The notes: generated from the sequence alone by a model not told the origin. DNA of 64,000 nucleotides from Amylostereum areolatum (GCA_012932865.1 SAXG01000002.1:2108001-2172000), one strand, 5' to 3'. Counted from the first letter of the stretch, positions 22,140-33,694 are shown. Made by a program: numbers and translations.

Positions 22140-23543
22140 TCACGCTAGCTCGCGGACATCAACTCGCCTGTGCTCCTTATTCTCTTGCTTCGAGTGCATC
22201 ATGGCCAGATCGTCGTCTGTGCTTGGCGCCGGTATAGACAATGACATGCTATCCCTGAGGTGTGAGCATGCACAACAGGCGAGAGAATTGCGGTACGATG
22301 ATCGCCAGACGAGACGCACCGCAGGTCAACTGTGCCAAATTCCATGGAGGGAACGTCCTCCCCAACAGCAGGCCGCACACCGAAAAAGCCGGCCCACGTC
22401 CAGAACCAGCAGCGATACGCAGCCCGCGCTTCGCCCGTGAGACCGAACAACGCAAACACGACGATCGCAAGGACCGGATACTGCCACTGGTTGTATATGA
22501 TAGCGAAGCGAAACCAAAACTGCGACCGCCACTCGTCCGCGGAGATAGAAACGGGACCCCATGGGTGGTGGACGACGTTCCATCCCGGATAGAACGGGAT
22601 CTTCTGGCTCAGAAGACTCTGGAGGAGCACCACCGCGCCGGTGGGGAGTGTGAAGAAGATGTCGAAGCAGCTGACGGCGAGGATGCGGAAATACTCGGTG
22701 CGGTCGACGTCGGAGGCGTTGCTACTAAGGAAGTCGTTGACATCCTTATGGTGGCGGTAGAAGACCCACAGTATCCGGGCTGAACGGTGCGGTCAGCTCG
22801 GGGGACCCTCTATCAGGTGCAGTATACGTACGGCAGTAAAAAACAACGGATATCAGTGGAAAGACAATCGGCCAGCTATTCACGAGTACAACGGTCAAAC
22901 CGGATGCAATCAAGGTTGATCCGCAGCCGACCTCCTCAATGATTTCGAACCGGTAGGATTGGACGATGTAATCTTTGAGAGCGATGGTCAACGGTGTAAG
23001 GCCTTTAGAAGACAGTGAAGGCAGCCATACAGAATGGGCCCATGACGAGGACTGGGAACCCGAGTCCGATGAATAGATCGAGCAGGAGCTGGTTCCGTTT
23101 CTAAGCAGTAATTGTAAGCGACGTAGCATAGTAGAAAGTAAAAATCGCGGCTAACTTCACGGTCGCTCTGTGCGCCCATTGTTCGCAAGCAGACTATGTT
23201 GTAAAGACGACGGCTGATGGCCAACGAGCAAGCAGGAACTCCGACCGAGACGCCTACGTCGAAATGACTGGCTGCAGACGCAAACAATACTTCACTTAAG
23301 GATAGGCCTGGAAGAATATAGGAGAGACGCACAGATATCGCACCAAACGGGGGCTTTGTTGTCGCTGTCGCTGGACCAAACAAGACCCTCGACTCCATCG
23401 ATGAGGGTGACGGAAAGAAGCCATAGACAAAGCATGAGTAGCCCGACATTCCACGACTGGCGCACGCTCGTGAGGAGGGCCAAAAAAGCAAAGAATGCCG
23501 CGAGCAGATTGACGACGGGAACGGCGGGATAGGTGGGGTCCAT
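22140..23543 (-). CDS. STE3-like pheromone receptor 1
   Basis: Exons 23333-23543, 23156-23271, 23031-23100, 22832-22972, 22320-22779 and 22140-22254 join in phase to 370 residues. The start MDPTYPAVPVV, the APVWCDI motif, SRRLYNI in the first cytoplasmic region, and FGLTGEARAAYR after TM7 are diagnostic of class D (STE3) G-protein-coupled receptors. Seven hydrophobic segments are visible. Such receptors bind farnesylated peptide pheromones at the plasma membrane and signal through a heterotrimeric G protein and MAP kinases. If the last intron (22255-22319) is not removed, a different tail ends at 22199. I prefer the spliced form because the two paralogues have an intron at the same place and a similar SLSM-containing last exon. 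Confidence 0.9.
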
Positions 23544-24470
23544 GACTCGCAGATGCTAGAGAACCAACGAGAAGTATGTCTCTTATATGTCCCTCTCTCC
23601 GTTCGGCCATGGCATCCAATGATGGAAAGGGCTCCTCGTTAGTGACTTAGGAAAGAGAAGAGCTGACAATAAGCCATGAGTTCCACACCCGCGTGCGACG
23701 TGTTCTGCCACCGGGTTATGAAGTTTCTTAGAGTAGTTGACTTACTGGTATTGGGCCATTGGTAACAGCCTTTGGGAATGTTAAGGGAATTTTGGCAGTT
23801 GAAAGTGCTATAACGCGCCTTGAGCGGTGATCGCGAACCGGCATTGCGTGCGAACAAATCGCCTCTGGTGCAACGACTGGGTGTTTCAGCAACATCAGAA
23901 AACCAGGCGTACAAGCACGCATGGCGTCCGGTCCCATGCGAAGAATTTCGGTGATTCGCAGGACAAGGACGACTTGGAGGCACCCAGTATGGCCACCAAG
24001 ACGTCGAGTTGTTCACGAGGTGGAATCAGGAGGAGTTGAGTACAGCCAGTACTCCGATCATGGATGGAGCGGACAAGTTCACGAGCGCCTGTCGGATCTC
24101 GACAGGCGCGCACGTGGCAATCTGGAGTCTTAAGTTTCGATTTTATCAACGACCAAGTCCTCCCCACACACCTGGTCTCTTCCGACTCCGTCCACCATGT
24201 CGCTCGAACCTCTCGCCCCAATCATCACTGAGCTTACCCACGCAGGCGTCTTTTCCCGTCTTTCCAGCGTCCGTCCTCTATCCCATCGGCAGTGGCGAAG
24301 TCCTCCTCGAGAGTTGAATGAGCTTTTGCCGCGGAGTCCGCCTAATACCCTCCAGCGTGCTCATCCCGTTCGATGCTCCCGTCTCGCCCGCGGAAACGTC
24401 GCGTAGCCGTGCGTGGACCCAGACCGCAGGATGAAATTCGCTTTAATTGTGACGTTGAAGGCGTTGCAAC
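23544..24470. other. Intergenic between receptor 1 and the small gene
   Basis: No gene is supported. A plus-strand ATG at 24197 opens MSLEPLAPIITELTHAG, which resembles another start at 28860 (see findings). Both strands were read for CaaX-ending short ORFs; none was credible. Confidence 0.35.
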
Positions 24471-24965
24471 CTACCACGGCAACCGCATGGCAACAACGAC
24501 GGAAGCGTAAAGACCATACGGATAGGTCGTGTCGAGCACATTGATGACCAGGAATGATCCCAGAGTTAACTCAGTGATATCTTGCGTGTAATGGTCTAGA
24601 TCTTCCCATTGTACTTGCATGAATTGATACATGAGATGGAGGGAAATAATCTGATAGACCGACTATGGCAAGGTCTGTCAGTGTTGTCATAGACCCTACG
24701 ATCACGTACTTACGCGATACTCCGATATTCCCTTCGCCTGTCCGTATATTTTCCCTCCTCGAGGTCACGATTGCGTCTTTTCCGACGCCAGGGGTTTCAG
24801 GAGGCCAACGCGGAGGTGGAGGCAAGTTCAAGTTCGCGGAGTGATCGATGAAACTGCCGGACGAACGTTAGTCAGGCAGCCAAACAAATTACATGGGTGG
24901 ACGCACCAAGGTGTTGTCGGTTGTTGATGTGGAGGTAGAGATTGGGGGTAAAGCAAGGAGACCAT
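24471..24965 (-). CDS. Small unrecognised protein (127 aa)
   Basis: Exons 24907-24965, 24721-24853 and 24471-24662 join in phase. The first intron has GTGCGT, a CTGAC/TAAC branch site and GGCAG; the second has GTATCG and CATAG. Residues 1-60 are Pro-rich. The C-terminal half is helical (YQIISLHLMYQFMQV) and ends with a hydrophobic segment (LGSFLVINVL, LYASVVVAM), suggesting a membrane-associated or tightly packed small subunit. I do not recognise the family. It lies 209 bp downstream of the AP-2 sigma gene on the same strand. The exact start is uncertain. Confidence 0.5.
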
Positions 24966-25173
24966 TGAGGGATAGTGGCTTGGACAGATGAAAAGTGGGG
25001 GGAGGGGGTATATGGGCAGATAAAATCGGAACAAGGTGGGATCCCGTGATATTTCATTTGTGCAAGAAGAGAACAAAGATATGCTATGCATTACAGCGAG
25101 GGAAAGCACGGTAAAAAAGCGGGAGAACAGACCAGAGATGGTGGTACAGGCTTGGATAGGGTCAAAAGTTCTG

Positions 25174-25879
25174 TCACTCTAACTTTTCCAGCTCTTCAAG
25201 GCGGGCGAGCACGACGTCCTTGCTGGTCTCTTCAATCTCGCCTGCGAGGAATATCTCGTCCAAGATGGCATATACCTGGAACCAATGGATTAAACGGAAG
25301 TTCGTGTGCGTCAGAATGATCGCGCACCTTATAGAAGTTGAAAACGAGGTCGAGCTCGCAGACGTTGTCGAAGAACGAGTCTGGGCGGGACGTAAGAAGT
25401 TGGGAAATCCATCAACGACGGATCACGCACCCAGGATTTCCACGAAAAGATGGATTGCTTCCAAGTATGCGAGCTCGTTGTCGTTCGCATCCACGCACAC
25501 GCAGAAGAACAAACCAGCATATCGCCGGTACACCACCTTGTAATTCCGAAACTGCGATGGGTTCGGTCAAGACAGCACAGAAAGCAGATCGCGAGAGACG
25601 TACCTCCACAAAGTTAGACTGGTATTTCTGATCTCTCGGAGCGACTAGCCTATGCACCTCCCCACGCAAACGAACCTATAGCACGCGTCGTCCAGAAGTC
25701 GCGGTCAGCGGTTGCGACGGCGTGGGACTCGCAATACGCACCTTTTCCTCGTCATCGTAGGGAACATACCACTTGGAGAGACGAGTTTTTCCTTGTCGGT
25801 TCTATGCCAGCGTGAGAAAATGATGTTCACAGGAGAGAAGGTGAAGATGAATGACCTGGACGAGAATGAACCTGATCAT
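25174..25879 (-). CDS. APS2: AP-2 adaptor complex small (sigma) subunit
   Basis: Six exons (25856-25879, 25742-25801, 25604-25675, 25431-25551, 25328-25380, 25174-25275) give 143 residues, the normal sigma2 length. The product starts [20 protein letters not shown] and holds [55 protein letters not shown] and [12 protein letters not shown], which match the clathrin adaptor small-chain family almost throughout. It is a core subunit of the AP-2 heterotetramer at the plasma membrane, where it helps recognise dileucine cargo signals in clathrin-mediated endocytosis. It is a single-copy housekeeping gene and a useful synteny anchor inside the receptor cluster. Confidence 0.95.
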
Positions 25880-26407
25880 GGCGAGGAGGAAGTCGTTTCC
25901 GCAACGGGCGGTCCGTCATCGTGCTGACGTCATAGAATTTGAATATATACCTCAATCCCCAGATTCCTCAGTGGCAATCCCCACACGGTGGCCGCCGTCA
26001 CACGCTTCAAGCTTTATCATCTACATACTTACCCAACATCTTCCCCTCGGCAACTCTCGGAATAACTCAGTAAGATACCGGTTTCGTTCGACTGTCAGAT
26101 CACGCACTGGCTACCCTTGGCTACCGTCAGCTAACCACGAAGCAAGTCAGCTATGGTCCAAGCTATGCCACCGAGTCCTCGAGTTCTTTCCCCCAACGGT
26201 CAACGTCATCGTCTTCTCAGCTCCCCAATGCGGGAACAGTGACCAGTCACATCGAAGGCAGAATGAAGGCAGAATGTAAGGGTCAATCGCGTGAAGGACG
26301 GCTGACCAGGGAAGTCCTATCCATAGGGGGAGCTTGAAAGATGCTGTTTTGGATAGTAAATTGCTCTACAAGAAATCCCAAATCTACGAGAATGGTGCGC
26401 TTGCAGG
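25880..26407. other. Intergenic, AP-2 sigma promoter side
   Basis: No coding exon recognised. It contains the 5' flank of the AP-2 sigma gene and the 3' flank of receptor 2. No CaaX-ending ORF was found on either strand. Confidence 0.4.
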
Positions 26408-27951
26408 CTAATATGCGGACGCTCCCTGAATGTCCAAGACGGTTTCCACTTTTTCCTTCACCACATCTCCTTCCGCCTCATCTGCGTTCCGGGCTTGCTC
26501 AGTGAGCGTGTCAACGTCTTCCGAATCATTCTCCGAGCGGCTGTGATCCTCATGCGCGATCTCGATGACGTCGTCCGCCAAACCTCCCTCGCCAGGTGGC
26601 CATATCGAGGTTGTAAGATCTGTGCTGTCCATCATGTTTGACTCCAGCATGGACAGGCTATGTCTGCGTGAATCGCATCAGTACTAGAAACGCAACGCAC
26701 AGATAGAATGCGATGTACCCGAGAGGGGGCACCCGACGGGGTGGACGATCAAACTTCATATCTGGCAGGCTTTCGTGTACGATAGGTTTGAAATGGAACA
26801 GACCGGCCGCGGACCAGAACCGGCCGCGGTACGTTGCGCGGGCTTCCTCTGTGAGGCCGAATATTGCGAAGATGAGGATGGAAAGGACAAGGTAGAGCCA
26901 TCCTTGGAATATAAGTTGAAAGCGGAGCCAGAAGTCGACGTGCCATTCAGCGGCAGATATGGATACTGGGGCCCAGTCTTGGTGGATGGATTTCCACCCC
27001 GGATAAAAGGAGTAGGATCCGTCCTTGACGCCCTGCGCGATGTCGAGAAGGAGGATTAAGACACCACTCGGAAGGGTGAAAAGAATGTCGAGGCAGCCAA
27101 CGGCCAAGACACGAAAGTATCTCACACGGTCGATGGAGCCGTTGCTGCGAAGAAATGCGTCAACCTCTCTCCGGTGACGGTAAAATGTCCATACGATCCT
27201 CGCTGTAATCTGTGTAAGCACATAGCTTGTGGCATCGAAGACGGGGCATACGGCAATATAATATTGCGGAGAGAAGGGGAAAGATGACAGGCCACGCATC
27301 GATGAGAATGGTCGACATCCCAGACCATACAATGGCGTTCGCGCAGCCAATTTGCTCTACGACTTGAAATCGATTGGTTTGAACGACATAATCTGCATGA
27401 AGGTGTTAGATGATGCACAATGGAAGGGCACGCAAATGTACGCCTCACAAAGGGGGCCCATGACAATAATCGGAATGCCAATCCCAATGAACAAGTCCAA
27501 AAAGAGTTGGACGCGTCTCTGCATTACATATGAAGTGATGCAGTGATGACGGTCCGAAAAGTATAACCAACCTCGCGCTTGCTGGGCGCACCTATTGCCC
27601 TTAGGCGGGAGATATCGCACAATCGACGGGTGATGACCAGGGAGCAAGCTGGAACGGCCGTGCCAACAGCAAGGCCGAGGTGACTGGCTGTGTTGCGTTG
27701 GACTGAGTTATTGATAATAGTTTATTCAGGGAGAACGCACAGATATCGCACCACACGGGTGCCCTGTTCTTCGCATCGCGCGACCAGATTATGGCCTCAA
27801 CACCTTGTATGAAGTCGCTGAAGAACAGCCAGGTGCATAACATGAGCACGCCAGTGTTCCAAGTTTGGCGTACACTGGTAAGAATGGTGAGTAGCATGAG
27901 TAGCGCCGAGATGAGGGCCACGACAGGGATGCTGGGGTAGGTCGGATCCAT
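26408..27951 (-). CDS. STE3-like pheromone receptor 2
   Basis: Exons 27741-27951, 27572-27687, 27449-27518, 27252-27392, 26719-27202 and 26408-26657 give 423 residues. The first four exons have exactly the lengths seen in receptor 1 (211, 116, 70, 141 nt). Diagnostic stretches are MDPTYPSIPVV, APVWCDI, ITRRLCDI, YFRVLAVGCLDILFTLP and FGLTEEARATYR. Seven hydrophobic segments are followed by a long acidic cytoplasmic tail (DDVIEIAHEDHSRSEND, then DEAEGDVVKEKVE) shared with receptor 3. Expected role as for receptor 1. Whether it defines mating specificity cannot be told from sequence. Confidence 0.92.
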
Positions 27952-28961
27952 GGTAGAGTCCCATGCTCATGGGACCCTTTGGTGAGAGTAGTTATGGGAT
28001 GTTGGTATGGTCGTCGGCGCAAAGTCGACTCATCGATGCCCTGAATCTAAGTTTAAACTTGTTCTTGCAACGAGGACAAACAACACGGACTGATCATATC
28101 ACCGGGGAGCTCTGCTGTCTACAGCATCATTCTAAAGAAGGCGTGAGTATAACTGGGAGAGGTTGGTTCTACTCCATCCAGTGTTTGTCGTACTCCAATA
28201 GAAGGAAAGGTCCCTGGAGCGTAGAAACCGTAAAAGGGGCCTGCAATCAGCGAAACGGTTGGAATGCCATCTTTAACCACATACTTGCTCGATCCACTGT
28301 ACTTTCCGATCACATCATTGTTGAAAGGAAGATGCGTCGACTGAGGCGATGATGGGATATCACTTATCGAGTCTTCACAAGTATCCGCCGAGCTCACCGC
28401 TTCCACATGCAATGGTTGGTTTGCCGCCTTCTATTGACCGTGGCTATGGGTAGAGGGTCAAACGTCTTTAATGTATGGCACGCTCGACAGTGCGGACTTG
28501 TCAGTAGTGAGGTATTATATAAGAACTTGATGACCCCGGATCCAACTGAAACCCAGGGGTTTCGAGTCATCGGTCAAAGTGACATGAAGTTTATCAACAC
28601 TGACGAAGTTGTCGGGGTACGTTACGTTGGGAATGATGGAAAGGCTGACGCACATAATTAGAATCCAGTAGGCCAAATAGAGTGAGAACTTGGAAGTGAG
28701 AAGCAAGAGGAGGTGCGGAGAAAGAACTTAAGCGTGAGTCGACCGACTCATGACGAAAAAGGCTGACCAACGGTAATCTTATCTTATCTTCCCCATATGT
28801 ACTTCCTCTGGATCTGCCCCTCGGACAGTGACATGTGACACCCTGCCTCCGTCAACCAATGTCGCTCAACCCCCTCGCCTCAATCGCCCCCTCGCTCAAT
28901 CACAACCGCGTTCGCCCGAAATTCACCCGCGAATACCTCCCATCCTTGAAGCTTACTCAAT
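27952..28961. other. Intergenic between receptors 2 and 3
   Basis: This 1-kb gap, where pheromone precursor genes usually sit, shows none. A minus frame at 28119-28412 is listed separately. A short plus start at 28860 is discussed in findings. Confidence 0.35.
28119..28412 (-). pseudogene. Unrecognised 97-codon frame, possible gene fragment
   Basis: The central part (KYVVKDGIPTVSLIAGPF) has natural-looking protein composition and hydrophobic patterning but no start context, splice partner or family I can name. It could be a fragment of a reductase-like gene. Weakly supported. Confidence 0.2.
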
Positions 28962-30492
28962 CTAAACCTCCAACTTCTCCTTCTCCACGTCTCTTTCCGC
29001 TTCATCCGCATCTCGGGGCTGCTGAGTGCCAGGCGGCGCGTCAACCGAATCATTCTTTACGCGGCCGTGGTCCTCACGGGCGATGATTTCGACAACTTCG
29101 CCCTCCGAATCGCCCTCGTCACGCGACGGCGTTGAGGGCACGGAGAGCGCGAAGTCCGCCTCGTCCACCACACTTGATTCTGGCATGGATAAACTGTGCC
29201 TACGATAGATGCGTCAATACTTACGCACGCGCCACGTAGAGGGAACGCGACGTACCCGGGAGATCGCGCCCGACGACGCGGAGGGGAATTGAACGTTATG
29301 CCTGGCAAGACCTCGCGTACGGGGGGTTTGAACCCGAACAGACCGGCGGCAGTACAGAACCAGCGACGGTACCTTGTGCGGGCTTCCGCCGTGAGACCAA
29401 ATACAGCGAAAATGAGGATGGAGAGAACGGGGCAAACCCATTCCTGGATCAAGACTTCAAGGCGCTCCCAGAAGTAGGAGCGCCACTGAGCGGCGGGTAC
29501 AGATATCGGAGCCCAGTGATCATAGTGGAGGTCATGCCACCCTTTGTGACCCCGGAATTTGACTTCCTGCCCAACATACCCAAGGAAGATCAAAGAGCCG
29601 CCGGGAAGGGTGAAGAGTATGTCAAGGCATCCAACGGCCAAAAGGCGAAAATATCTGGTGCGGTTGACGGAGCCATTGATACAGAGAAATGCATCGACGT
29701 CTCTGCTTTGACGATAGAATGCCCATACAATCCGCGCTGGTGCTCGTGTAAGTCCACGGCTCGTCGCATAAGAGACGGGGCTTACATACGGCAGTAGAAT
29801 ATGGCGGATATCAGGGGAAAGACGACGAGCCATACGTCTATGAGGATCAGGGTCAAACCAGACATTGAAGTAGCACTACCGCAGCCAAATTCTTCGAGGA
29901 TTTCGAATCGGGACACTTGAACAACATAGTCTGAGTTATCACGACGTCAGAGGATGTACAGAGGCAAGCAACTGTGTCACGCACAGAAGGGACCCATGAC
30001 AATGATCGGAAAGCCGACTCCAATGAAAATATCCTGGACGAACCGGATATGTCTCTGCATAGCACATGGGGTGGTGAGTGCCAATTATGGTGATGTTCAC
30101 ACAGATACAGCTGACCTCGCGCTGGCTGGGAGCCTCTATCGTCCTCATGCAGGCGATATTGCACAATCGACGGGTGATAACTAGGGAGCACGCGGGAATC
30201 GCCACCCTCACCGCTACATCAAAGCGACTGGCTGAGATATGTCAGTTTTAGCTGAGAGGTTATTTGGAGAGGCCGTACAGATATCGCACCATACGGGTGC
30301 CTTGATGTCCGCATTGTCTGACCAGAGTATAGCCTCAAAGCCTTGAATAAGATCCTCGAGGAAGAGCCATATGCATAACATGAGCACACCAGCGTTCCAG
30401 GTTTTGCGGATGCCGATAAGGATGATGGTGAGTAGCATGAGGAACGCCGCGATGAAGCTCACGACAGGGACGAGGGGATAGGTGGGATCCAT
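28962..30492 (-). CDS. STE3-like pheromone receptor 3
   Basis: Exons 30279-30492, 30116-30231, 29985-30054, 29790-29930, 29256-29736 and 28962-29199 give 419 residues with the same intron positions and phases as receptors 1 and 2. Motifs: MDPTYPLVPVV, APVWCDI, ITRRLCNIACMRT, YFRLLAVGCLDILFTLP, FGLTAEARTRYRRWF. The last exon begins HSLSMPES and is acidic, ending EAERDVEKEKLEV, closely related to receptor 2. Receptors 2 and 3 are therefore the younger duplicate pair. The ORF is intact. Confidence 0.92.
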
Positions 30493-31825
30493 AGTGGAAT
30501 CCCATGGGAGACTCGGAGGAATAGCCCATTTATACCGTATTTTGACCTCTGTTGTCGTGGGTATCTTTCGTGCACTATAGACTCACTGCGGGACGGATTC
30601 TACCTTGAGCTTGGCCGTCGAGTTTCCAGCGTTGTCAGCCCTTGAGCGGATAGTCCGCGGAAGCCATTAGGAACATTTAGATAGTAGGTGTACCATTTTC
30701 GCTCCCATTTTTTGATCTCGTTCTTTGATCTGTTTCCAAACAATTGGATGGGGGGAGGGGGGGGAAGGCGGAGGGGGCTTGATTCAAAACGCAACCGTTT
30801 TTGCGACTGCGCAGGCCTTCAAGCTTCAAGCTTCAGCTTCATTCTTCGCTTCATTCTCCGCAGCGAGTCAGCGTTGAAGCTGCCAGCGCGGGCCCCCAGG
30901 CTTCTGGGGGAGAACGTGAAGACTCGAAGAAACGCATCTTCTGGCGGAAACCCCTTGAGGGAATTGACGTCGCTGGGGACTGACTCCCAGTGGTATATGT
31001 TGACGGAGCCAGAACTGGCGGCGGATAAGCGACGTCGAGAGCAGAGGGCCGGCGATGGGCCATGTTGTAAAAAGCGGTGCATCACTGCACATACGTATGA
31101 TACCTATACGTGATCCTGCGGGACGACCTGCGGGGAAAGAGAAAGACGACGCCGTTGTAGATAGGGCGGACAATCGGATCCATGCATTGCGAACGCCCGG
31201 AGACTGTGTTTGTGGCTGGGATGCGTCGAGGGGCTGAACAGGAAGGAGCGAAGAAGGAGAACTGACCTATTGCGAGCCGTAGACCCGAGAACACTTGAAG
31301 GACATTGCACCCGTTCAGAAGCCAAGCATGGGGGAGTGTCTAGATGTACACGCCGCTTGTTCTTGCTTTGGGAAAGCCCTGACGTCGAGCGGTAATCCAT
31401 GGATATGATTCGGAGATGTACCCGAACGGTGAGCCTGGGTTTGAAGAACCTACAGGACAGGGTGCCCAGGCAGAAACGTCTACGTACATTGAGGCCTGAG
31501 GACGCGCCGGATGACATGGAAGTCTTCTCCAGGTCCAATTATCGCAAGTTGCCACAGCACAGTCACATGATGCGCCATTGTTCCCTCCGAGTCCCCGCAG
31601 TTCTTCTCTCATAAGTAAGTTAGTACAGAACGAACGCATACATTGTATAGTGTATCAAGAAATATATATCTACGGCGACCGCGCGGACCACGTCGCACGG
31701 ATCCTGTCGCCGGCACGGGAGGAATAGTGTAGAGGGGATGGTGACACGATGAATGCACAGGCCGGGACTGTATAAATCACAACAGCGACGTGGGGGAGTA
31801 GGGTGAGTACACATCGACAACGAGT
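30493..31825. other. Intergenic between receptor 3 and the ammonium transporter
   Basis: Scattered short frames on both strands, the longest on minus at 31104-31538, with no domain and no consistent splicing. No CaaX-ending ORF. A G-rich patch lies at 30749-30776. Confidence 0.35.
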
Positions 31826-31849
31826 GGGGGGGGGGGGGGGGGGGGGGGG
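31826..31849. repeat. G24 homopolymer
   Basis: 24 consecutive G on plus, ending 2 bp beyond the ammonium transporter stop codon. In the transcript it would be a C24 run at the very start of the 3' UTR. The length may be an assembly estimate. Confidence 0.9.
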
Positions 31850-31851
31850 AA

Positions 31852-33694
31852 TCACGCAGCGACGGGCTTCTCCGTGCTCTCCGCGCTCGGCGCATCGTGG
31901 TGCTGCTGCAAACTATGCCTCGGCTCCCTCCCGCCGTTCATCGCGTGCGCCTTCTCCCGCTCCAGCCCGCCCTCGACGTCCCGCACGCCGAGATCCTGCT
32001 CGATCCCGACGTAGTCGTACGCGAACTCGCCCATGTCGTAGTCGTCCATGCCGACGATCTCGGCCTCCTCGGACGTGCGCAGGCGCAGGCCGGGCACGAA
32101 GTGCATGATCCAGAGGATGAGCGTGGTCATCACGAACGAGTAGGAGAAGCCCGAGAGCGAGTCCGCGATCTGGTACCCGAGCTGTATGTAGTGGTGGTCG
32201 ATCCATCCGCCGTCGATCTGGGTCGTGCCGTCGAAGCCCGCGACCGAGGCCTGCGCGAAGAGCGCGGTGAGGATCTGGAAAAACGGAGCGAGGGTTAGAA
32301 GGGCGGAGTGCGTGTATGCGCGAGGAAGGAAGGAAGGGGGGAACGCACGTTTCCGACCATACCGCCGATGCCGTGCACGGCGAAGATGTCGAGCGCGTCG
32401 TCGTAGTGGAGCAGGAACTTGAGCTGCGTGGCCAGGTTGCACGCCGCGCCGCCGAGCACGCCAAACGCGAGGCTCGCCGCTGTCCGAAATCAAATGGAAA
32501 AAAGTGAGCCACGCGCGTCACCCTGAACCGAACCTGGAAAACGCACGCGAACCGACGTAGCCCGAGGCGGGCGTGATCGCGACGAGGCCCGCGATCGCGC
32601 CCGAGCAGAAGCCGACGACGGACCATTTGCGCTCGAGACGGTAGTCCATGAGCATCCACGTGAGCCCGCCCATGCTCGCGGCGAGGTTGGTGACGATGCA
32701 GGCCTGCACGGCGCGCAGGTTGGCGCTGAGCGCGGACCCGCCGTTGAACCCGAACCAGCCGAACCAGAGGAAGACGGTGCCGAGGACGACGTAGGTGGTG
32801 TTGTGCGGCTTGTACGCGAGGCGCTCGGTGCCGTACCCGCGCCTCTTGCCGAGGTAGATGCTGATGGCGAGGGCGGCGGTGCCGGAGGAGATGTGCACGG
32901 GGGTTCCGCCGGCGAAGTCGAGGCCGCCGAGGACGAAGGACCAGCCGTTGGAGTTCCAGGTCCAGCAGGCGATGGGGTTGTAGACGATGGTGGACCATAC
33001 GAAGGTGAAGACGAGGATGGGGCCGAGGCGGGCGCGTTCGGCGATGGCGCCGAGGGCGAGGACGGGGGTGATGGCGGCGAACATGCATTGGAAGATGCAG
33101 AAGACGATGGCGGGGACGCGGGAGCTGCCGATCGAAGGTTTCTCGAGGACGCCCTTGAGGCCGAAGTATTCTAGGGTGGAGCAGGTGAGGTGGGGTGAAG
33201 AGGACAGGAGAAAGAAGGAACGCACTGAGGTCGCCGATGTATGCGTTGCCGGTTTCGCTGAACGCGAGGGAGTAACTGAAAAAAGGTGGGTACGTTGGAC
33301 GGAGAAGTGGATGTATGCGGGGATATAGGCTCACCCCCAAAAGAACCACTGCGCGGACGCGGTCAGGGATAATTGGATGGGAAAGAAAAAGAAAAGAGAC
33401 GGACCTCGAAGGAGACGACGGCCAAGACGGCCATGGACATCCAGATCATGGAGAGGGCGTTCTTGCGCCTGAGGAGGCCGGAGTAGAAGAAGCCGACGCC
33501 GGGGATCATGATGAAGACGAGGGCGGTGGCGGCGATGACCCAGGACATGTCGCCGAGGTTGTAGACGAAGACATCGCCGGTGTCGGGGTCGACCCAGTTG
33601 AGGTCACCCGCTGTGGTTGAGAAGAAAAGATAAGCGAGGACAGGGGAAGAAAGGGAGAAGGAGACGCACAGGCGTCGTAGGTGACGTTGACCAT
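31852..33694 (-). CDS. Ammonium transporter (AMT/MEP family)
   Basis: Seven exons (33670-33694, 33405-33610, 33335-33348, 33226-33275, 32553-33170, 32349-32479, 31852-32274) join in phase to 488 residues. Eleven hydrophobic segments are expected. The signature DFAGGTPVHISSG and WFGWFGFNGGSA are present, as is the second pore histidine in FAVHGIGGMVGN, so both histidines of the twin-His pore are kept. It would import ammonium at the plasma membrane, and some fungal MEPs also sense it. The C-terminal tail is acidic then His/Gln-rich. A 4-kb Tc1-like element sits 116 bp upstream of the start codon, inside the promoter or 5' UTR. Confidence 0.95.

Noticed and set aside
24872..25057. 61-codon minus ORF ending CLAA, like a pheromone precursor
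   Set aside because: The CLAA end lies in a well-formed intron (GTGCGT...branch...GGCAG) of the small gene at 24471-24965, and the rest of the frame overlaps its exon 1. No mature-peptide signature.
26320..26362. CCFG-stop on plus near receptor 2
   Set aside because: A stop codon lies about ten codons upstream in the same frame, so no precursor of useful length exists.
31913..33349. 478-codon minus ORF full of Arg/His/Pro
   Set aside because: Out-of-frame shadow of the ammonium transporter, produced by its high GC third positions.
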